NCBI RefSeq assembly: GCF_018873765.1
Contig: NC_057923.1
Coordinates: forward strand, 60,692,593 to 60,756,592
Source: Telopea speciosissima
Taxonomy: Eukaryota; Streptophyta; Magnoliopsida; Proteales; Proteaceae
Reading direction: 5' to 3'
Length of the DNA stretch: 64,000 bases
Shown: positions 21,187-31,230 of the stretch, piece after piece
Layout of the letters: each line of letters begins with the position of its first letter
Numbering within the stretch: the stretch's first letter is position 1
Notes under the pieces: model-generated
The model's input: the letters and a program-made list of their open reading frames with translations, nothing else
The model's database searches: none
What the model was told of the DNA's origin: nothing
Program-made: the position numbers and the translations under genes

Positions 21187-23927
21187 AATTGGGTGGGCTA
21201 GAAATGAACAAATCTAAAACACTTACATGCTAGCTAACGTCAGCCAGGCCCAAATCCATGTAGTTGGGTCCACTTCATTTGAGCTGAAACTTTTTTTTTT
21301 TTTTTTTTTGTGTGTGTGTGCCTTATAGGGTAACGAAGAACACCATGATTAGATTAGGCAAACCCAAGCCCATGTAAGACCCCGCAATCCACATTGACTA
21401 GTAAAGCCCAAGCCCCATGAAACTCTCGGACCAAGCAAGGGTAAAATGGTAAAAAAAATTTGTAAATGAAACCAGGAAAAAATCCATCCGATTTGAGCTG
21501 ATCCGGATCAGTATACCGATACCATATTCAATACCGATTACTAAATCCATGTTGGTTGGATCGAATCTCACCTTCACATTTTCAGTACTTACAAGCCAAG
21601 CCAGTTTCTTGGTGATGGGCTCACGTTTACCCAACCGATCAGATTCTCTGTCCTCCTCCGACTTCAACCCCTCTCCTCTCTCTGTCTCTCCTGTATCCCT
21701 CAATCGGGATCTACATCGGTCCTTGGATCAGTCTGGATCGATATATTCTAAGCATTTAAGTTTATTTTTGGGTATAAAATCAGCCCCAGAATTTAATCTT
21801 CTCTAATTCCCTAAAAGTGTGGGGTGCCTCAGTGCTAAGTGGAGATATCGACACCTAGCACCTTAGACATCTAACATTGTCGAGCTCGAAAAGACAGAAA
21901 AGAAAAACAGAAGTCAATGAGCTCGGACCATTTCATGGGCGGTGGGACGATCATTTCACCCAATCATATGTGTGGTGTAAGAGATATGCTTCGAACGGAG
22001 TCCTTTTTCCCATAGATTTTACTTCACTTTTCAACCAAAGTGAAGTAAATTTCAATAGCAATTTTAACAAAAGACACATTTTACATCACTTTTCCACAGA
22101 GTATCTGAAATGTAATTGCTATTGCTTTTTCTTTTCAAAAAATTTTCCTGATCTCATTTTACATCCTAATAGATGAAGCCATTAGGGATGGGGGGAACCC
22201 AAAAACAAAATTTGGAAATAAATAGAACAGCTAGTTGTTTTTGTAAGCAATCAAGTAGATCAGAAGCTATGCTGCTTTATGCTTAATATTACTTGTGAAT
22301 GAGGTTAATTTGCCGTTATTAATACAGCTACTTAATTTAAATATTTAATGGAAGATCACTTGAAAGAAGGGTTACCATCCAGCTCCATATTTAAAAAGAT
22401 ATGTTAGTGAGAATGTTGTTTGTGTAATTCATTGCTTTCATGATTACTATGGAAACAGTTATACAGAGCATCTATGTCTGGCTTCATGAAGACTCCTATT
22501 GAAACCAATTAATGAGATTGTTAATGCATAATTTTAACATATGGTTCTAAAATGTGAGATTATTAGAGTGTTTTAACTTAAGCCAACTTTTACCCAAAAA
22601 AGAAACTTAGCCAATCACATCACACCAAAGAAAAAAAAAACCCAACTTTATAACATTGGTCTTTGGGTGGTGTTGAAGATAAGGGTGTCAATTTGGGATC
22701 GGAATCAGGAACCATCTCAGATCTGACCCTTTAAAATGTGAAATCGAGGTGTCTCATTACTGAATGAGTTAGATCTAGGAGCCGATTTTGAGACCTGTTA
22801 TTAAATGAGATGGGTTTTCCACCTGGTCTAGAGTTGGAAGATCAAATAGTAATCGATTGATACTAGAACTGCTAGGACCCGTTTAAGATGCATATTAACT
22901 TAATTAAGGTGAATTGATACTTACTCGTTAGTATCCACCAATAATTATCGATATGTATCATATCTGTAAGGTAAGGATGCAATACATATTAATAAAGATC
23001 CATACAATTTGATAATAAATTCATATGGCTCGATACTAATCAATATAGTTGATATTTATCGATAATTATATTATAAAAAGATTTGTGGTAGAGAAGAAAA
23101 CCAAGACTCCCTCAAGTCCAACCTTTTGCTTCGATAAGAGATGGAGATTCCCTTGCTATGTGAAAAACAATTACAACCAAACAAAGTGCAAATTGTTTCG
23201 ATCATTAAACCTCCACAATATCGGATTGAAGTGTCTATTATGCATGAGGTGAAAATCTAACTTTTTTTTTACTCAAATCTTGCATTTCAACTATGTTTCT
23301 TGCTCTGAATCAATAGACTAAAATAAAACGACATGATTCATTGCATCAAACCTGTTTATTTGTATGAATATGATAATTGATTTGAGATTTCTTGATCATT
23401 TCTATTTGTATCATTTCATTTTTATTGTATCATGTGTCTTTTCGATACGATACAATAATACCATACATCTCTTAAATCAATTTTCTAACAAGAGTTATAT
23501 TGTAATTACAAAGATAAATTAAAGATTATGTGTTGAAGTCTTTGAGTGCCAGAACTATTTAGAAATAAAACTAAACTATCACATGTTTAACAAGATCAAA
23601 TCCCAATTTTGAGACCGTTTAATATATATAAAACAGGTCTGGATTTGATTCCTTTAAGGATATTTATTTTTTTTTTTTTTTTGGGGGGGGGGGGGGGGTT
23701 GAAGATTCCTTACGGATCAGAACTGATAAATATGGCACTACAGAACTGATAAATATTGCAGTGCCATGATCACAGTCTCACACACCACAATCTTTTATTA
23801 TAAAAGTCTAATCTCATCTCATTGGATTGTTAATGTCCACTTCAACACTCAAATCCACCCAACACAAAATCACATACAAGATTACATGTCGATCCCCAAT
23901 ATTAATACAGGATGGGTACCATTTCGA
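21187..23927 (+). repeat. Duplicated block, copy A
   Basis: The left part (21187-21860) matches 27652-28650, for example gctagctaacgtcagccagg in both. The right part (21926-23927) matches 36587-38500, for example gaggttaatttgccgttatt at 22300 and 37004. Open frames in it are not conserved between copies, so the block is non-coding. The right part ends just before a FAR1-type transposon. I do not recognise it as a known element. Confidence 0.85.
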
Positions 23928-23949
23928 GTCTGGATCTTCTCCTGTGGCA

Positions 23950-23969
23950 AGGAGAGTAGCTACTCTCCT
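23950..23969. repeat. 20-bp perfect palindrome
   Basis: The sequence aggagagtagctactctcct equals its own reverse complement. It lies between the end of duplicated copy A and the FAR1-type element, and is absent from the matching position near 38500. Confidence 0.9.
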
Positions 23970-24315
23970 GCAATACTGGTTGGGTGACACGTGTCAAAGG
24001 TCAAACGGAGATTATCGTTCTGTTAAAATCCATCCGTTATCTTTTTTTGTATTTTTATATTCCATCTATATATAGTACAGTTGTGAATATTAGAACCTTG
24101 AATTTCTTTTGATTCATTCTTAGGGAAAGACAACTGACAACTTTTCTCCGCCATTCCACGATCTTAAAAGTTGGCTAACCTTTTGAGATTGGTGTGTGGT
24201 TTGTGTGATTACACTTTCATCAAAAAAAATTTCTTTCACTGAATTTTTCTGTTAAATTTGAGTTTCTTGTTCAGTCTTTTCTTCTTCTCACCCTTTAGCT
24301 TATGATCTTTTTATA

Positions 24316-24448
24316 TGGGAGTGTGGGCTACACCAGTACTCCCATGTGTCTATCTTTCTCCTCTTCAAAATAAATGACAAAAATGTCTTTTCATATGGAG
24401 AGGAGAGAGATAGACTCATTGAAATGCTAGCGTAGTCCACACTCCCGT
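24316..24448. mobile_element. MITE family 1, copy 1
   Basis: A hairpin with ends tgggagtgtgggctacacca and, on the minus strand, cgggagtgtggactacgcta. Both arms carry the conserved agagatagac/gtctatct motif. It is inserted inside the FAR1-type element. Confidence 0.8.
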
Positions 24449-24561
24449 ACAGAGAACTTTCTCCAAAAAATTATTATAGGCTTTACCTTGGCAAACTCAA
24501 AATGAGTGTTATGATGAGAACCATGAGATGAGAGGGAATGAATGACTAAATTGTATAGGGT

Positions 24562-25811
24562 TCATTTCTCTCGAATTTTAAATAAATGTTCTAACCATTT
24601 GTTTCTTGTATGATTGAATTCCTCTAGCAATTTATACGAATCTGAAAAAAATTCTGCTTCAGTTTCAGAACCATATATAACATTCTTGAACCTTTTCTTG
24701 AAGTGATCTGTACAGCAACCAGTCAGATTTTTAGTAGCATTAAGGTATATATGCCACAAACAAAGACGATGACATGTATTTGGCATTGCAAAAGCAGCAG
24801 CTTTCCCTATACCAGCATGTTGATCTATAAGAATTGTCTTTGGTGCCCACTTAGACATAGTTTTTAAAAATGTTTGAAACAACCAAATAAAAGATTCTGC
24901 CATTTCATCCAAAAACAATGCAACAAAAAAAAAAAAAAAAAAAAGAGTTTGCCTGTGATGGTTTACATCGACAAATGGTGAATAGAACTTCCATTCACCC
25001 AACAAAAAAAAAAATTCGTCATTTTATATTACTTATCAACTTGCACACTGTAGAAGAACATTGGATCTTCACAATGCTTGTTTTCCAAATACTCTAAAAC
25101 TGCATGAATATCACCATCTTTAAGCTTCATTGTACGCTTGATACGTAAATAATTTTTGCAGTCTGTTTTTGTAAAGCCAAGGTTTTCATGTCCTCCAACT
25201 TCCTCACGCAAACAATCATATCCCTTTGTAGGTGTGATCCCTGAATTATCCAATGTGGCGATTTTAATAGTTTGTGCATGTTCTACAACCCTCTGTAACC
25301 AAAGTAAAAATGATTTGTCTTCTGGTACAAGAGGATGATTATGCTCACATTCAATTTCAATAACCAACTATATTCCATCTTTTGTGAGTTTAACCACCAT
25401 TCATGCTTTACAACCAATTCTTGTATTTGCACGACTCTTTCTCAAATTACGGACTCACTTATCCACTCTTCGGTGACCTTCTTTTGAACACTGAAATATT
25501 CTTTTTGTGACAATACTTTTTCTTGTTTCTTCTAATTGGCTAAAACTAGTTTTTTTCGCATATGAATTATAAAATTCATATACTTGTTCAGCCGAATCAA
25601 ATTCCATATTGACTAAAGGAATCTCATATTCTGAATCTCGTGTTTCCATCGAAACAAATGCATCATTGACATCTTCTATCCACTCTCCCTCTTTTGCAAT
25701 TTGTTCACTATTTTCTTGGATATTGGTTTCTTTTTCGTGACTCACTTCTGAATTATTTTCATTATTAGTTTGCAAAGAATAATCCATGATTACAAATATC
25801 ATTGTAAACAT
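24562..25811 (-). pseudogene. FAR1/FHY3-like MULE transposase pseudogene
   Basis: The transposase-derived FAR1 family includes both active MULE transposases and host transcription factors such as FAR1 and FHY3. N-terminal part (25455-25811): an acidic leader, then the FAR1 DNA-binding domain with VYEFYNSYAKKTSFS. Three in-frame stops lie between 25455 and 25370, after which ECEHNHPLV continues in the same frame. A frameshift sits near 25010-25025 in a poly-T run. The MULE transposase core follows: FVDVNHHRQT, ALFLDEMAESFIWLFQTFL, then APKTILIDQHAG with the second catalytic Asp, and CHRLCLWHI. Similarity stops at NKWLEHLFKIREK, so the SWIM zinc finger is missing. It is non-functional. Its position inside GACACGTGTC-ended repeats marks it as the element's own transposase, not a host gene. 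Confidence 0.85.
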
Positions 25812-26039
25812 GCAAAATATTAATATACAAGAATGAATGAAATTAAAAGACTTTCAATTCATAAAAATATGTGTCAAACCATTAAAACATTCTTATTTTC
25901 CCTAGGAATGTAGCAAGTGAAATTGAAAAGCAATCTTATTTTATTGAATATAAAAATAAAAGAAACACAACGGATGGACTTTAACTCTGTCTGACAGAAC
26001 AAAAGTCTCCGTTTAGCTTTTGACACGTGTCGTCCAAAC

Positions 26040-26263
26040 ACTAATGGAAGCGAGTAACAAATACACTATATGATATTAGATGACGATTATTGACTTAACA
26101 CGCAGCTGTGTGATTGTTTGTCTAGTCTAAAGATTGAGCTGGCGAATGGATGGAATCGTTATCTAAGTAAGTAGTAACACTATTTTGTTATTTATTAATG
26201 TAAAGCTGAAGCAGTTGTATAATGGGAAAAAGAAAGTGTTGTATAGGGGTATAAATGCATAGT
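26040..26263. other. Unassigned AT-rich DNA
   Basis: Nothing recognised on either strand. Confidence 0.4.
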
Positions 26264-26512
26264 CTAAATCCATTTCTGTCTCCATGTTCGAATCCATTTA
26301 ACGCTATCTGAATTTGTCCGAAAGTTAAATGGATGCGGATATGAATAGGCTATAGCTATCTGAAAAGCTATATTTACATGTAAACGAATAAAATATTCGA
26401 TCCATATCCGTGTCAGTATCCGTTTAGCACTATCTGAATCCATTTGAAAACTAATCGGATGCGGATGCAGATGCAGATATAGCACTATCCGAGCCGAATC
26501 CGATCCGTTTAT
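26264..26512. repeat. Dispersed repeat with gtttagcactatctgaatcc, copy 1
   Basis: Matches 60699-60967. It is made of two related halves of about 120 bp, each with the gtttagcactatctgaatcc core and a (g/t)cggatgcgg motif. It lies immediately left of a Ty3-type LTR. The translatable frame on the minus strand is a by-product of the repeat. Confidence 0.75.
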
Positions 26513-26885
26513 GTTATATGTATGATAGTTATACGTAAGTTGTTAATTCATGTGAGTTATGTCATGTGGATAGTAGTAGTAGTGGGTCCATTATTTATGT
26601 GTTGAGTTGGTTATTAGTTTGTGGGTGGTTAGTGTAGTTAAGTATGGAGGTGGGGTTAGTGATAGGAAATGGGTAACCGTATGGTAAGAGGTTGGTGTAA
26701 ATCTTATTTATTTTCTCTTCAATGGAATGAAGGGTCGAACATTATTATCCAAGTATCTCTTTGTGAGGTTGAGGCAGGGTTTCCTCTATAGAACTCAAGT
26801 AATTCTCTGCACTTCTTCCTTACCTTTCATTCAAATCCTTTCTTCCAAGATAGGGAAACAAACTAAGGGGAAGTATATACCAGGT

Positions 26886-26898
26886 TGGTATCAGAGCC
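26886..26898 (+). other. Primer-binding site for initiator Met-tRNA
   Basis: TGGTATCAGAGCC, three bases after the likely LTR end. It is the standard minus-strand priming site of plant LTR retrotransposons. Confidence 0.85.
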
Positions 26899-27092
26899 GG
26901 AATATGGATGGGCGGGTGGAGAAGCTGGAAGAGGAGGTAAGCACTCTTCATGAAGCGCAACAAAAAATTCTTAATTGACTGGAAGAACTTTTTGAAAGGT
27001 TCACCGCTTCTCAAGCTCCTTCTCTAACCGCGGTAGGAGAGAGCTCGAGAGCTCCTGTCCCTCCTTCTAATGACCGATCACCTCCTCAACAA

Positions 27093-27674
27093 ATGATTCC
27101 GCGCTCAGCCAACACACACCAATCCTTTATGCCTAAGTTGGTCAAATTGGATTTCCCTCGATACAATGGGAATGAAGACACAACCAGTTGGACGTGTAGG
27201 GTAGAACAATTCTTTGAATTTCATCAGACTACTGAGGAAGAAAGAGTGTCATTGGCATCCTTTCATTTGGAAGGGGACGCGCAACTATGGTACCAAATCT
27301 TCAAGCAAGATGAAAGGATGATATGTTGGCAAGAATTTTGTGATGGCCTTCACTCCAGATTTGGTCCAACCCCATTCCAGCACTTCTTTGGAGAATTGGC
27401 GAAATTACAACAAGTTGGTTCTGTTCGCGATTACCAATCTAAGTTTGAGAAGCTGCTGTCCAAGGTCGAACGACTCCCTCCAAACCAGCAAGTCAGCCTC
27501 TTCATGAGTGGGTTGAAGGAGCATATTAGAGCGGATGTATTGGCCGGTACACCAACTACCCTATCTGCAGCTATTGGATTGGCTCGACTGTACGAGGCCC
27601 GTGACCAGTCACTTGTGAGAAAGAGCATTCCACCTGACATAGAACCTCTTCAAAATTGGGTGGGCTTGAAATGA
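27093..27674 (+). pseudogene. Ty3-type gag fragment
   Basis: An open frame of 193 residues matching the retrotransposon gag (capsid) domain. It shows KLDFPRYNGNEDTTSWTCRV, then FHLEGDAQLWYQ, FCDGLHSRFGP and LSKVERLPPNQQVSLFMSGL. The coding region probably starts upstream near 26905 (MDGRVEKLEEEVSTL), but a stop near 26976 separates the two. The C-terminal zinc knuckle is absent because the reading frame runs into unrelated duplicated sequence after about residue 185. It is a dead fragment of a structural gene. Confidence 0.8.
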
Positions 27675-28650
27675 ACAAATCTATAACACTTACATGCTAG
27701 CTAACGTCAGCCAGGCCCAAATCCATGGAGTTGCCACCCCAGAGTTTAAAAATATTTATTTTGTTGGTCTACTCCATTTGGGCTGAAACATTTGTTGTTT
27801 TTTTTCACTTATTTCTGGGCTACGAAGAACCTGTGGTGCACGGACAAACCCAAGCCCATGTAAGACCCCGCAACCCACATTGACTAGAAAAGCCCAAGAC
27901 CCTTGAAATTCTCGGACCAAAGGTAAAATGGTAAAAAAATCAAATTGTAAATGAAACCAGGGACAAATCCATCCGATACGAGCTGATTCGGATCAGTTTA
28001 CCGATACCATATGCAATACCGATTACTAAATCCATTTATATGGGTGGCCGTGAGTTGTGAGTCTTGTGACCATGTGGATCGAATCTCGCCTTTCACATTT
28101 TTCAGTACTTACAAGCCAAGCCAAGCCAAGCCAAGCCAGTTCCTTGGTGATGGGGTCACGTTTACCCAACCGATCAGATACTCTGTCCTCCTCCGACTTC
28201 AACCCCTCTCCTCTCTGGCTCTCTCTGTCTCTACTGTATCCCTCAATGGACCACCGGGGACCAGGCCTTTAACATATGATTTCGTCATCTATAGCTTCTC
28301 TTTCATTCTTTTTTTCAATATATTTTTTTTATGGGTTTTACACTTTTACCTTTTAACCCTCACAACAACCTCCAAATTAATATCGGCCTATTTCATTTTT
28401 TTTTATAGGTCTTAGTTTAAAACCCCAAAATCAGGATCTAGATCGTGGGTCAGTCTGGATCAATATATTCCAAGAATATAAGTTTTTTTTTTTTGGGTAT
28501 AAAATCCGCCCAGGATTTTAATTTTCTTCAATTCCCCAAAAATGTGTGGTGTTGTGTCAAACTTGAGAAGGAAAAAGAAAATTGCAGAAGTCAATTAGTT
28601 CGAATTGCTAGATGTTCGAGCTGCCAGGTATCGACGTCTTGACCTAGCAC
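27652..28650 (+). repeat. Duplicated block, copy B1
   Basis: Matches 21187-21860, starting at aaaattgggtgggct in both. It has an insertion of about 170 bp relative to copy A (around 28255-28430) and an extra gccaa tandem (gccaagccaagccaagccag at 28120). No conserved coding frame. Its left boundary is the truncation point of the Ty3 gag. Confidence 0.8.
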
Positions 28651-28802
28651 TGTCGCATCGCACACTTTTAAGAATTGGAAAAGATTATTTTCCAATCGGC
28701 CCAAGCAAGATCAGAGTTATTCGAATCAATCTCAACCAATTCCAATCCAATTTCCAAAACCTTAGTTATACACTTATACCAGCTAGGTCACTTGGAATCC
28801 TT

Positions 28803-28826
28803 CCTCTCTCTCTCTCTCTCTCTCTC
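28803..28826. repeat. (TC)n microsatellite
   Basis: Uninterrupted CT/TC dinucleotide tract of about 24 bp. Confidence 0.9.
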
Positions 28827-29069
28827 CGATTATGTCTTATTATTCTTAAACAATAAAGGGTCACTAAATACAGTGCTTCTACCACTGAAAGAAAAAAACA
28901 AATAGGCCTTCTTCATCGGCACAGCTAGCAGGTGGGGATTGTAGTTGTAGTCTTTCTCTTTTCTCAGTTTTATATCAATCAGTTTTTGGAGATTTGGAAA
29001 TTTTAATGCACAAAACCCAAATTAGGCAACTGGAAAGTGCAGGGATACTAACTGCTTTCGACCTAGGGT

Positions 29070-29230
29070 ATGTTGGTCTAGAGTTCGAGACCCTTTATCC
29101 CCATCATCTATAGCAAGTCAAGTCTTTTCTAGAATAAGTGTTGATCTTTTGACCCCTTGTGGGTCTGTAGTCTTGGACCGTTCGTGGGTCTGTCTCTAAT
29201 GGGCCACTTGTGGGTCACCCTAGTGGATTA
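29070..29230 (+). repeat. Dispersed repeat with B-box-like motif, copy 1
   Basis: Matches 33660-33790 over about 110 bp. It contains gagttcgagaccc (29091), similar to a Pol III B box, and the shared downstream segment tctagaataagtgttgatct. No convincing A box was seen, so a tRNA-derived SINE is only a possibility. Confidence 0.45.
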
Positions 29231-30905
29231 AATTTTAGCATACAAAAAAAAAGTAGATAAAGCAGTACTACCGTTGAAGGGAAGGGATCCCTTTAATCAC
29301 TTTTTTGCAGAACCCCCCATGATATAATCGTTTGTGTATTATTGAAGCAAACAAAAAGGGTCCTTAGCCCAACCCCCCGCCTACAACCCTTTAAATTTTT
29401 GGAGTGTAGCTTTTGGACTAGTATAGTGTAAGTCAAATATCTTGCCAGTTACCTATCAGCAAAGGGACCCACAACCCCACAATGGCTTTTATTTTCAATA
29501 ACTGTTCACAGGCATGCTTAAATTAGCACTCACCCACCACATCTCAGTGATCTCAGTGATTTGTTTGGCAGCCAAAAAGGGTCTCCACTTGCCCACTTCC
29601 TTTTGTACTATGACTAATCACTTCCCAACATATATTATAGTTTACTTTCCCCTTTGGGGTTTTTGGGACATAAATATAACCATAAAAACATATTTGAATT
29701 TTTTCTAGTTGATAAACAATTGAACCCTTTTACAAGTTGTGATTCTTTTCTTTTTCTTTTCCATTTTTTTGGGGAAAAAAAATCTTTTTTGTTTGTTTGT
29801 TTGTGTAGAGATAAGTTATAGAAAGGTTGGTTTCGATAATTCAAATAAATTAAGATTCATTTTTGTGTGTAGAGATAAATTAAATGGTGTTTTTTGTTTG
29901 GCTTAATTTAAAATGTTATAGTTTCTTAAAGGGATTTTCTTATCGACACCTCTTAAAGTGTTTGTAATCTTACTTTTTTATCATTTATTTTATTAAAAAG
30001 AGATTTACAAAAATTGAAAATTTTTTATTGCAACATTTAACATAGTTCCTATATGAAATGATATATTTACTTTCATTAAAAAAAATATACATTCAGACAC
30101 TTCCCTTCCTTAACATGCATAGGGAAATGGCAAAGTATGACTGCTCATTACTTGTTTTATCTAGTCTCTAACACAATTTCCATGCTATTATCTTTCTCAA
30201 TTAGAGAGAGAGAGAAAAAGAGCGACCTATAAGGTAAGGGAACCTAAGCCCATATCAATCCACACTAAATCACTGTCGTACCTAATGTAGCATTATAACA
30301 CCCCTTCCCCCAACAAGACTAATATGGGCCTGTAAGACACTTAAACTTGGGATTACCAACACTCTTAGGCTGTATTTGATATGCATTCTTTGTCAGATTT
30401 CACATTCTTCATTCGTTCTTATTATCTGAGAATACGAAATTGACCTAGAATACATACCAAGCATAACTTATAATATTTAATATTTTTTAAATCTAAAATA
30501 TAAGGGCAGTGATTGTACTAGGAGCACCAAGTATGACACAGAATGCGAGGGTGATGGTGGGTTTTGGATTTTGGTAGGCAGCGCCCAAGATGGCTCCATG
30601 TGATGTTGTGATAAAACTCTCCTCCTCGACCATTGAGCTTTGAACGTAAGAATTTCAATTCAATTAATTAATAAATCAATCCTCCCTCGGTATTCACTTT
30701 TCTCTCCTCTTCTTGGAGAATGAATAAAATGAGGAATATTTCACTCTCCCATTTTGACATCTCTGCTCCTTCTATTATTAATTATTTTATTACAGTCATA
30801 TAATATACTTTTAATTTTCCACTTCTGCTGCATCATAAATTTTATATGATTGAATCAATAATTATTTTTAATGAATCATAATGATTTTGTAACAACAGTC
30901 TTTGT

Positions 30906-31230
30906 TAAGACTTAACAATGCAGCAGAATAACGAATTGCAGAAGAAAAAACCAAAATTGGAGATTACATACATAAAACAGCGATTTATGTGGTTTACCTA
31001 AGATTAGTCCATGATTGAGCGATATGATAAGCTTTCACTATTTCGATGATAAAATTATAAACCCTTAATCCCTATATATAACATCTTGTGTAATACAATA
31101 TAGAGAAACTCTAATCTTCGAAAAATACAAAATTACCTCCAATATAAATGACTCTCAAAATTGAAGAAGAATCATCAATACTTGTTGAATTAAGTTGAGA
31201 TTTAGTTTCACCAGTAACATTTTATTCTAC
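30906..31230. mobile_element. Solo-LTR-like repeat, copy 1
   Basis: Shares its layout with 41001-41480: aacaatgc(a/c)(c/g) followed by a cagaagaaaa tract, then gattta(c/t)gtggtt, then a tata core and an aatac tract. This order is typical of a plant LTR. No internal region is attached. Confidence 0.45.

Larger units (their letters stand above)
23978..26039 (-). mobile_element. FAR1-type Mutator-like element
   Basis: Inverted ends read GGTTGGGTGACACGTGTCAA (from 23978) and, on the minus strand from 26039, GTTTGGACGACACGTGTCAA. The inner match continues through aaacggag and, after a gap, tccatccgtt, about 55 bp in all. The interior carries a FAR1/FHY3-like MULE transposase remnant on the minus strand. 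No clean 8-11 bp target duplication was visible. A MITE (24316-24448) is nested inside it. Confidence 0.75.
26513..27674 (+). mobile_element. Ty3-type LTR retrotransposon, truncated
   Basis: A probable 5' LTR (about 26513-26882, TG...CA) is followed by a primer-binding site TGGTATCAGAGCC (26886-26898), complementary to initiator Met-tRNA, and by the start of gag. Everything after 27674 (rest of gag, pol, 3' LTR) is missing. The sequence passes directly into duplicated block B1, so the truncation coincides with that junction. Confidence 0.75.
28651..30905. other. Unassigned AT-rich DNA with small repeats
   Basis: Holds a TC microsatellite (28803-28826) and a SINE-like segment (about 29070-29230); otherwise nothing recognised. 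Confidence 0.5.

Noticed and set aside
24562..25811. FAR1 ORF as a functional host transcription factor
   Set aside because: In-frame stops, a frameshift and loss of the SWIM finger, plus enclosure in transposon ends, mark it as a dead transposase.
26886..26898. tRNA-Met gene hint
   Set aside because: The match is to the tRNA 3' end only and follows an LTR, so it is a primer-binding site; the same holds for 41944 and 36298.
28057..28415. Open frames in duplicated block B1 and the matching ones at 21549-21806
   Set aside because: Frames are not conserved between copies; differences are indels without regard to codons.
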